Source: a virus
DNA length: 40,834 bases
Reading direction: 5' to 3' (one strand)
IMG/VR virus record: IMGVR_UViG_3300009285_000739
Location: 1-40,834 of that record
A program made the translations under genes and the position numbers. The notes under the pieces are model-generated. The model was not told the origin of the DNA. It made no database searches and saw only the letters and a list, made by a program, of their open reading frames with translations. This document shows, in pieces, positions 8,864 through 15,502 of the stretch (its first letter is position 1; each line of letters begins with the position of its first letter).

Positions 8864-10068
8864 TGCGTCGAGTTCTGTTGTGCGCGTTGCTTCTATTCTC
8901 CCTGACCGGATGGTCCGCCATAACGGAACGATACGTCACGGCGGCGGCTCCTGGCGGCGGGGATGGAACGAGCGGGAATCCCTGGACGCTGACTGAAGCC
9001 CTGGCAAATATGGTCGCCGGGGATCGAATCAACGTGAAATCCGATGGAATCTATACGCGCACCGGAACGGATACACCAACAGCCGATGGCTCAGCCTCTT
9101 CCCCGATTATCATTCGAGGCTACCACACAACCATTGACTCGGCATCCGGGGACTTGGATACTGTGGGCAGAAGTGCGGCTTATCAAAAGCTGACGACGAC
9201 AAATTTCCCGGTGATTGCTTATGATTCCACGTTTGGAATGAACGCTTCCGGTGCGGACTATGTGCTCTTCCAAAATTTACGGATTACGGCAACGATCAAT
9301 CAGGGGGCACTTCGCGGAGGGATAAATACATCTATAAAAAACTGCTCGATTGATAATGCTTCTACTGGGGCCGCTGCAACGGGAGTGACGGTGAATACAA
9401 GTGGCTCTGCGATTAACTCTGATCTGGCTCTAACGGGTGCTTCGGGAGGACTGGCTGCAATCTATGTGATTGGAACGAGTGTGGATATTGAACACTGCCT
9501 GGTATGGGACTCTAGTGCGGATGGAATCCAGGCGATTGTCTCTAATGTTACCGTGACCAGCACGACGATTTATGATTGTGCAGGGAATGGATTCAACTTC
9601 AATACCACAACGGTAGGCCGGTCGTTTATTCTCAAGTCCTGCACCATTGCCTATTGCGGGACTGGGGTTGAGACGGCGAACGCGGCTTATACCTCATTAT
9701 CCTACATTCTCAATTGCCACATTACGGATAACTCTGATTATGGGATTTACAATCCGAATGCTACTGGCGGTCCGCTGGTCATCTCTCGCTGCGTGATGGG
9801 CCGAAACACAACGGCAAACATCTCCTGGAATGGGGACTGGGATGATGGCACGAATTATGGATTCATCGCGGCTTCGGCGCTGGCCACTGGGGATTACGTG
9901 GACCCGACTGGAAGTCCGCGTGATTTGACTCTACTCAATACTGCGCCAGGCGCATGGCAAGGGGAAGCGGGGAATGATATTGGATCATTCCAGCATATCT
10001 ATCCGACTCCGACACCGTGCGGGGCATCAGGTGGATTTATTCCGGGGGTGGAACTCTATGGACGTTAA
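8863..10068 (+). CDS. Exported right-handed beta-helix protein (pectate-lyase-like fold)
   Basis: 401 aa. A GTG start at 8863 overlaps the preceding TAG and has SD ggagg (8848-8852). Signal peptide VRRVLLCALLLFSLTGWSA. The mature protein starts with RYVTAAAPGGGDGTSGNPWTL, the usual opening of phage/bacterial parallel beta-helix proteins. Coil repeats follow, each with short strands and Asn/Cys ladders (IKNCSIDN, IEHCLVWDS, LKSCTIAYCG, LNCHITDN). Such folds are found in tail spikes that bind or cleave polysaccharide. A catalytic site cannot be identified by eye. Confidence 0.7.
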   Translation: MRRVLLCALLLFSLTGWSAITERYVTAAAPGGGDGTSGNPWTLTEALANMVAGDRINVKSDGIYTRTGTDTPTADGSASSPIIIRGYHTTIDSASGDLDTVGRSAAYQKLTTTNFPVIAYDSTFGMNASGADYVLFQNLRITATINQGALRGGINTSIKNCSIDNASTGAAATGVTVNTSGSAINSDLALTGASGGLAAIYVIGTSVDIEHCLVWDSSADGIQAIVSNVTVTSTTIYDCAGNGFNFNTTTVGRSFILKSCTIAYCGTGVETANAAYTSLSYILNCHITDNSDYGIYNPNATGGPLVISRCVMGRNTTANISWNGDWDDGTNYGFIAASALATGDYVDPTGSPRDLTLLNTAPGAWQGEAGNDIGSFQHIYPTPTPCGASGGFIPGVELYGR

Positions 10069-11044
10069 GCGGCTTCTTCTCATTATTCTTTTTTTCTGTT
10101 CTCCCTCCTGGGCGCTCTATAAAAATGTAACGAGCCAGAAGGTTCCTATCTATCCCTGGAATATTTCTTCGAGTACCGAGGTTACTGGAGACGCGGCGAA
10201 TATCACCGCAACAATTAGTATTGATGGCGCGGCTTCAAGTCCATTAACAGACACGAATCCAGTAGAGCGGGATCGGGGGGTTTACTTTTTCGACGTTACT
10301 CAGGCCGAAACGAATGGGAATCTGATAACAATCTATGCGTCCTCGACGACATCGGGATGTTATATCCAGCCAGTCTCCATTTACACAATGACCGTGGAGC
10401 GGGGTACGGATAGTGCGGTGCTTGCTTCTAGCTATACCGCACCATCTAATGCAACTGTTGAGTTGATCTATACTGAGGTTGCGGGACTCAATGGTGAAGC
10501 GATGAGGGGCACGGATAGTGCGGTCACGGATATCTCTTCGCTTGCGACCGAAGCAACGCAATATTTGGTCTGGCAGGAGGTGAATGGTCTCAATGGGGCT
10601 GCAATGCGAGGTACAGATAGCGCCTCAACGCATAGTGCCGCCGATGTGTGGGCTGTGGCTACCCGGATATTGACCGCATTGGACGAGGACTCGACGACGA
10701 TTGATCTGAATGGGTCAACAGTTGGAATCGTGACCACGGTGACCAATGCGGTAAGCGTGACCGGAACTGTGGACGCGGACATTGAGAGCGTGAATGAAGT
10801 GGCCGTGACCAATATCAATGATTTTAAGGCGACTGGATTCTCAACTCATTCTGCCGCTGACGTGTGGACATCGGGGACAAGAACATTGACGGCGCTGGAT
10901 GAGGATAGCACAACAATTGATCTGGATAGTACGACCGTTTCAGCTCCAGCCTCGGAGTTGTCGGCAACCACGGAAGCGCAGATTGATGACATTGACGCGG
11001 ATGTTGAGGAAATTAAACTTAGCATTCAGGGCGGGGTGCACTAA
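10058..11044 (+). CDS. Exported Ig-like/repeat protein
   Basis: 328 aa; ATG 10058 overlaps the previous gene by 11 nt. Signal peptide MDVKRLLLIILFFCSPSWA. The next 100 residues (LYKNVTSQKVPIYPWN..., GVYFFDVTQAETNGNLITI) match a common phage beta domain seen in neck/tail accessory proteins. The C-terminal half has repeats: RGTDSA four times, and twice the unit S-T/S-H-S-A-A-D-V-W followed by LTALDEDSTTIDL. Probably an extended trimeric stalk. Placement of a Sec signal on this domain is odd. Confidence 0.6.
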   Translation: MDVKRLLLIILFFCSPSWALYKNVTSQKVPIYPWNISSSTEVTGDAANITATISIDGAASSPLTDTNPVERDRGVYFFDVTQAETNGNLITIYASSTTSGCYIQPVSIYTMTVERGTDSAVLASSYTAPSNATVELIYTEVAGLNGEAMRGTDSAVTDISSLATEATQYLVWQEVNGLNGAAMRGTDSASTHSAADVWAVATRILTALDEDSTTIDLNGSTVGIVTTVTNAVSVTGTVDADIESVNEVAVTNINDFKATGFSTHSAADVWTSGTRTLTALDEDSTTIDLDSTTVSAPASELSATTEAQIDDIDADVEEIKLSIQGGVH

Positions 11045-12312
11045 TGGCCTATGATAAGCTGACTTTTTATAGTGGTTCTGGCACTCCCTACTACTTTCTC
11101 TGGCAGGAGTCTACCGGTTACATCTATGGTGCAAGCGCATTCGGAGCATACGCGGTAGGCTCTATTGCAAATTACGATAGGGCACTGACCAGCCTGGGTG
11201 GCGGTGCTTATGGACTGGTCATGCCGAGTGGCCAATCCGCTGGATATTACGTGATAGATGTCCGGGAGTATGCGTCGGGAACTACTCCATCGACGAGCGA
11301 TATCAAGATATCCCGCGAGCGGTTTTATTGGAGTGGGTCCACGGCAACCGCTGCGGTTGAGGCCGCAGGCGATTCAGAACCAGATATTGAACCCGTGACA
11401 CTTGCCGAAGTGAAGGCTGCTCTCCAGATTGATACGACGATCTTCGAGGACACAATGGATACGGTGGTATCTATTGCTTATGGAACGCAAGATGTGGTCG
11501 CGAGTTATGGGTTGGTTGGGACTGGAGTAGGTGCTACGGGCTATGAGGTTGTGGTAAATTTTACCGTCGGGACGGTTGGAACAAATGGGACAATAGACTG
11601 TAAGGTGCAAGACTCGGATGATGATTCAACCTATACCGACGTGACCAGCGGGGCATTCACGCAGGTTGTGGCAGCCAATGATAATGCAACTTTTGAAAAG
11701 CAATATACGGCAGGGAAGGCTTATGTCCGGGTTGTTTGCACCGTCGGAGTGGCTGCTTCTCCATTCGGCGTTTCCATGATTCGTCGGGCGCACACCTACG
11801 ATCAAGATACGGTGCTTAATGCGTTGATTAAGACGGCCCGAATCGAGGCGGAGGAGTTTACTAATCGGGTATTCATTCGGCGAACATTAACGCTGAGCCT
11901 GGACAAGTGGCCCAATGGGGATTGTATTGAGATTCCCAATGCTCCATTGGTAAGCGTAACATCGATTGTTTACAAGGATACCGATGGAACGGAAGCAACT
12001 TTTTCAACGGACTATTATCTGGTTGAGATCAATCCAGACCCAGAGGCTTATGGGCAGGGGCGGATCGTTTTGGGGTATGGTGATGAATGGCCGACCACAG
12101 TACTCTATCCTTCATTACCGATTACAATAACCTATGTCTGTGGATACGGGACCGCGACCTCGAATGTCCCGGAACCGATTCGACGCGGGATTTTGTTTGA
12201 CATCATGGCTCTCTATGAGAGGACCAATGAGGGGCCGGGGTATTTATCCGCGATGAGGCGGTCAAAGGTTTATCCGTTGTATTCAAAATACAAGGATTAT
12301 AGGTTTGACTAA
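11044..12312 (+). CDS. Composite head-tail connector (gp6-like) with inserted beta domain
   Basis: 422 aa. Residues 1-100 are a phage beta domain ending in FYWSGST. Residues 118-130 (VTLAEVKAALQID) are the classic N-terminal helix of gp6-like connectors. In the family the next segment (DxxLxxLIxxARxxxEEFTxRxF) follows at once; here it resumes only at residue 251 (TYDQDTVLNALIKTARIEAEEFTNRVF) after a 120-residue insert containing GYEVVVNFTVGTVGTNGTI and SDDDSTYTD. The C-terminus is canonical connector. TAATG overlap with the upstream gene. Confidence 0.78.
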   Translation: MAYDKLTFYSGSGTPYYFLWQESTGYIYGASAFGAYAVGSIANYDRALTSLGGGAYGLVMPSGQSAGYYVIDVREYASGTTPSTSDIKISRERFYWSGSTATAAVEAAGDSEPDIEPVTLAEVKAALQIDTTIFEDTMDTVVSIAYGTQDVVASYGLVGTGVGATGYEVVVNFTVGTVGTNGTIDCKVQDSDDDSTYTDVTSGAFTQVVAANDNATFEKQYTAGKAYVRVVCTVGVAASPFGVSMIRRAHTYDQDTVLNALIKTARIEAEEFTNRVFIRRTLTLSLDKWPNGDCIEIPNAPLVSVTSIVYKDTDGTEATFSTDYYLVEINPDPEAYGQGRIVLGYGDEWPTTVLYPSLPITITYVCGYGTATSNVPEPIRRGILFDIMALYERTNEGPGYLSAMRRSKVYPLYSKYKDYRFD

Positions 12313-12767
12313 TGCCAACGACTCCAGATGAGATTCGTTTTTTTGAGTGGGTGCTGCACACCATGAGGGCAGCCAAGGTGGCGCTTGGGTTGAAGGCGGT
12401 TTATGAGCAGACGTTGATTGAAACTAAGCGAATGGATTTCCCATGCTTGAATATTGTGTGGAATAGCTACGGAGATGAATCTCTTGATACCGGGGATGAG
12501 TTCAAGATTCTCGTTTCATTGAATTTCACAATGGAACTGCGGCTCAGAGATTTATCAACACCAGAGCGTACACTTCTCAAGCAGGTCGCGGAGATTCGGA
12601 ATCATTTACGAAGTTCTATCTATTCCGGCTGGACGGGAGATATTTTGCCGGGAACGTTTGTGTTTGGGGCCGTAAGCAAAGTGGAACCGGATGAAACCAA
12701 TGTTGAATTGGGTGCGAATATCCCATTTTCAATCATGATGAAATCCAGTTTGGAGACGGGACTCTAA
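12312..12767 (+). CDS. Neck/tail-terminator candidate
   Basis: 151 aa between the connector and a tail-completion protein, where head-closure or tail-terminator proteins are encoded. Mixed alpha/beta: an N-terminal helix (RFFEWVLHTMRAAKVALGL), a strand with MDFPCLNIVW, then LVSLNFTMELRLRD and a long helix. This alternation resembles tail terminator folds, but I cannot assign the family with confidence. Single-base overlap with the connector stop, and TAATG overlap with the next gene. Confidence 0.5.
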   Translation: MPTTPDEIRFFEWVLHTMRAAKVALGLKAVYEQTLIETKRMDFPCLNIVWNSYGDESLDTGDEFKILVSLNFTMELRLRDLSTPERTLLKQVAEIRNHLRSSIYSGWTGDILPGTFVFGAVSKVEPDETNVELGANIPFSIMMKSSLETGL

Positions 12768-13285
12768 TGGCGCAACCTAAAGGTTTTTTTGTTGAGCTTT
12801 GGTTTACTCCAGAAGAAGTCGCTTTTTTTAAGGAAGTGAAAAAGGAACTTCATGCGTTGCCTCATGATAAGCCAAGACTGAATCGAATGGCCGCCGATGA
12901 GCTGGTTCGACAATTCAATGCGGAGGGAATGCGTGGGGATCAAAGCGGATATTGGCGGGGGCATCCGATGTATCGACGCGGGCGCGCGAAGAGGGAAGGA
13001 AAATATGAGGACGCAAAGATGGCCGCTGGGTATGGCGGCAAGTGGATGTATCGCACGGGAAAACTTTTCAATTCCCTTCTCAAGGGGAAGGCACGGTTCA
13101 ATAAGAGCGGAGATTTATCGGTCTCCTGGGGGGCGCGAGTGACCAATAAAGGTTTTAACTATGCAACTCATTATGCGAGGATTGGGATGGGGTTTTTTCC
13201 AACGAGACATTTTGCTCAACAGATTTTCGGAGAAGGTGGATACATTCATAAAATTTATGAATCACTTGGGAGAAAGTTGAAATAG
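12767..13285 (+). CDS. Tail completion / virion morphogenesis-like protein
   Basis: 172 aa, basic. The segment KWMYRTGKLFNSLL followed by LSVSWGARVTN, YATHYARIGMG and FPTRHFAQQIF follows the pattern of phage virion-morphogenesis and HK97 gp10-like proteins (TGxLxxSL, then Y-A-x-x-H/Q, then P-x-R-x-F). Such proteins join tail to head. The gene position in the neck module agrees. Confidence 0.6.
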   Translation: MAQPKGFFVELWFTPEEVAFFKEVKKELHALPHDKPRLNRMAADELVRQFNAEGMRGDQSGYWRGHPMYRRGRAKREGKYEDAKMAAGYGGKWMYRTGKLFNSLLKGKARFNKSGDLSVSWGARVTNKGFNYATHYARIGMGFFPTRHFAQQIFGEGGYIHKIYESLGRKLK

Positions 13286-13289
13286 GCCA

Positions 13290-13835
13290 ATGAGATGGCA
13301 GCAAAATATTATCAAGCCGCTGAAATTCTGGGACGACCTGCTTTTGCCTTTAGGGAAAAACCGCAATCGGCAAACGGAGCGAGAGGCTGTCGAAAAATAC
13401 TTGGCTGCGTATCCTCAAGGCGTTCCGATCAAGGTAAAAACAGAAATCAAGGGCCGGGTTACTCAACAGGGCGGGACGTTCATCACGTTCCGGAACTGGA
13501 AATCGGGGAAAGAAACGGTCTACATCATCGAGAAGAAAAAAAACATTACGTCTCAATTGCTGATAGAACTAATTGCGGGTAGGCCCAAGCAGCGCATTCG
13601 ATGGTTAGAGCTGACCAGCTTGAGATGCTTGAGAGAATTTGGCGTATTCGGTATTCCGGCGATGGCTGCGGCGTGTACTTTTATGCAAGATGGAACCGAA
13701 CGAGTCTGTCCCATCTGCGGATACATTCATTGGAATCGACACGCGGGGATACTTAATTTGCCGTTGAATTTTCTAACAGAATGGGATGCACAGGATTACG
13801 AAGAAATTTTAACCGGAGGTATAGAAAATGGCTGA
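13290..13835 (+). CDS. Hypothetical protein with single CxxC-H-x-H motif
   Basis: 181 aa, not recognised. Basic N-terminal half (IKVKTEIKGRVTQ, FRNWKSGKETVYIIEKKK), then helices, and near the C-terminus VCPICGYIHWNRH, a possible Cys2His2 metal site. SD is weak. It ends inside the first tail-tube gene (8-nt overlap), so it is probably co-translated with tail proteins. Could be a neck or tail accessory factor. Confidence 0.6.
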   Translation: MRWQQNIIKPLKFWDDLLLPLGKNRNRQTEREAVEKYLAAYPQGVPIKVKTEIKGRVTQQGGTFITFRNWKSGKETVYIIEKKKNITSQLLIELIAGRPKQRIRWLELTSLRCLREFGVFGIPAMAAACTFMQDGTERVCPICGYIHWNRHAGILNLPLNFLTEWDAQDYEEILTGGIENG

Positions 13836-14268
13836 CGTATCAAGTTGTTCATTCAGGCCAAAAACGTGTACATGGGCAGGGGTTGCCTTGAATTCGGCGA
13901 CTGATTTTAATTTCAATGTGTCCGCCGGATCGGAAGTGCGGTTTGATCCCGAAGCTGCTGCAAGTGCCACATTGAAATTGGTGGCCTCTGATTTTCTTGG
14001 GGATTTCTCTCTGGGAACGAATGACCTTGCGTTGGGTTTGTTGTTCGACTGCGAAGCAGCGGCGGCTTATCAACTAGGGGTTTCGGCTGCGCTGGTTGTT
14101 GTGGGGACAGACCTGTTCAATATCTCCGCAACGAATACTTATACGTGTGCCGCAGGGGTTGTCAACGGCTACAATGCAACGATTGGCCGAGGTGCACCGG
14201 GTAGTATTACGATAACAGGCAAAGCCCTGTTCGGAGCCAGTGGCGCGGCTCCAATTATCGAAACCTAA
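13828..14268 (+). CDS. Major tail tube protein candidate, copy A
   Basis: 146 aa. Ala/Ser/Gly/Thr-rich all-beta protein with VSAGSEVRFDPEAAASATLKLV and NGYNATIGRGAPGSITITGKALFGASGAAPII. Position just upstream of the tail assembly chaperone and tape measure fits a tail tube protein. SD ggagg precedes the ATG. A close paralogue follows directly (14284-14730). The call rests on position and size; a tail decoration protein is an alternative for one of the two copies. Confidence 0.6.
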   Translation: MADVSSCSFRPKTCTWAGVALNSATDFNFNVSAGSEVRFDPEAAASATLKLVASDFLGDFSLGTNDLALGLLFDCEAAAAYQLGVSAALVVVGTDLFNISATNTYTCAAGVVNGYNATIGRGAPGSITITGKALFGASGAAPIIET

Positions 14269-14283
14269 GAAAGGATTACGCTC

Positions 14284-14730
14284 ATGGCGGATGTAACTTC
14301 ATGTGCATTCAGGCCGCATACCTGCACATTCAATTCACAAGCGTTGAGTTCGGCCACGGATTTTAACTGTAGTGTCTCTGCGGGATCAGAAGTGCGGTTT
14401 GATCCAGAGGCTGCAACGAGCGCAACATTGAAACTTGTGGCCTCTGATTTCGCGGGGGACTTTTCGCTTGGAGTCCAGGACTTGGCAAATGGACTTTTGT
14501 TTGACTGTGAAGCGGCGGCCACTAGAAAACTTGCGAGCAGCGCGTCTTTGATAGTTAAGTGTAAAGACATTTTCAATCTTGCGACTTTATCGGATATCAC
14601 TTATACGCTCGCGGCGGCGCAGGTCAACGGCTATAACGCAACGATTGGCCGAGGTGCAGCAGGCAGTATGACGATAACCGGAAAAGCCCTGTTTGGAGCA
14701 AGCGGGGCAGCCCCAATTATTGCGTCGTAA
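14284..14730 (+). CDS. Major tail tube protein candidate, copy B (paralogue of copy A)
   Basis: 148 aa, aligned with copy A over its whole length: both start MADV-S/T-SC, share VSAGSEVRFDPEAA, ATLKLVASDF, GDFSLG, GLLFDCEAAA, and the nearly identical C-terminus (NGYNATIGRGA.GS, TGKALFGASGAAPII). The middle (residues 90-115) diverges most. Tandem duplication with the central region free to diverge suggests different surface roles, or a mixed tube. Confidence 0.6.
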   Translation: MADVTSCAFRPHTCTFNSQALSSATDFNCSVSAGSEVRFDPEAATSATLKLVASDFAGDFSLGVQDLANGLLFDCEAAATRKLASSASLIVKCKDIFNLATLSDITYTLAAAQVNGYNATIGRGAAGSMTITGKALFGASGAAPIIAS

Positions 14731-14738
14731 GGAGAACA

Positions 14739-15410
14739 ATGATCGATACTTTGGTCAACGTGAATGGTGTGGATTGGATGTTTCCACAAATCACACTGGG
14801 ATTGCGGCGAAGAAACAATCTGATTGGCAATGCTCTTCGCCGTGCTTCGGAGATTGAACTCCGATATAATCTCAAAGAGCAGGATGTTTTTCGACTCGAT
14901 GAGGATCGAGAGAAGCTGAACGAGGAGTGGCGACAAAGAAGTCTGGACGGCGAGACCGGAAAAATAATGGATGGACTGCGGGCTAGGATCGATTCTCTCG
15001 CGGAAGCGATTCAAAAGTCCGCAGTCCATGACCGGTTCTCTGATGATACCTATGTGGATGCAATTGCGGAGTTTGTTTTTGAGGCACTTAAGGTAAATCA
15101 TCCAGACCTCACGAAAGAAACCTTCGAGGATCAATTTGATATTGATGGGTTGATTCAGATTTATACTCAAGGCTATCTGGCGCAAAAAAAAACGGGGAAG
15201 CAGATCACGCCAGCAGAGGCCCTGATATTCAAGGAAACCCTGAAGCGAATGAGTCCGGCTCAATTGCAGAGTTACTTCAACGATACTCTTGGGCTGACTG
15301 TCTCGAATGTATCGGATGCAAGTATAAGTTCACCACCGGTCATGGAGCCGATGAGCTCACTGAGCGAGGAATACTCCGTTGGTATTGCGCCAGTGGAGGC
15401 ATCCCGATAG
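14739..15410 (+). CDS. Tail assembly chaperone, zero-frame product
   Basis: 223 aa, acidic and helical, SD taaggag. It lies between tail tube and tape measure, the invariant place of the gpG/gpT-type chaperone. An A9 run (15184-15192) within CAA-AAA-AAA-ACG offers an in-frame A-AAA-AAA slippery heptamer. The zero-frame C-terminus (after about residue 185) is Ser/Pro/Glu-rich and of low complexity, while the -1 frame there encodes a structured-looking sequence to 15502. It shares its reading frame with the tape measure gene. Confidence 0.75.
   Translation: MIDTLVNVNGVDWMFPQITLGLRRRNNLIGNALRRASEIELRYNLKEQDVFRLDEDREKLNEEWRQRSLDGETGKIMDGLRARIDSLAEAIQKSAVHDRFSDDTYVDAIAEFVFEALKVNHPDLTKETFEDQFDIDGLIQIYTQGYLAQKKTGKQITPAEALIFKETLKRMSPAQLQSYFNDTLGLTVSNVSDASISSPPVMEPMSSLSEEYSVGIAPVEASR
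15184..15192 (+). promoter_or_regulatory. Candidate -1 ribosomal frameshift site (A9)
   Basis: Nine consecutive A residues. In the zero frame the codons are CAA AAA AAA ACG, so both P- and A-site AAA codons can re-pair one base back. Only shifts within 15146-15407 would enter the open -1 frame, and this run lies inside that interval. A slip nearer 15280-15310 is also possible, because the zero frame still looks coding up to there. Confidence 0.55.
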
Positions 15411-15502
15411 AGGCCATCTGGCTTCAGGGATTAGATGTATTGAGAGTTGTGGCGATAGGAATATTCAATGGCAACGTTCAAAATTCGCGGAGACAACACT
15501 GA
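15191..15502 (+). CDS. Tail assembly chaperone, -1 frame extension (gpT-like)
   Basis: The -1 frame is open from 15146 to the TGA at 15500-15502. If the slip is at the A9 run it adds 103 residues and gives a 254-aa fusion. The second half looks clearly coding: CIGCKYKFTTGHGADELTE, then RGILRWYCASGGIPIEAIW and LQGLDVLRVVAIGIFNG. It ends 35 nt inside the tape measure gene, as gpGT-type extensions commonly do. It would be missed by ordinary gene calling because it has no own start. Confidence 0.62.
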   Translation, partial: NGEADHASRGPDIQGNPEANESGSIAELLQRYSWADCLECIGCKYKFTTGHGADELTERGILRWYCASGGIPIEAIWLQGLDVLRVVAIGIFNGNVQNSRRQH

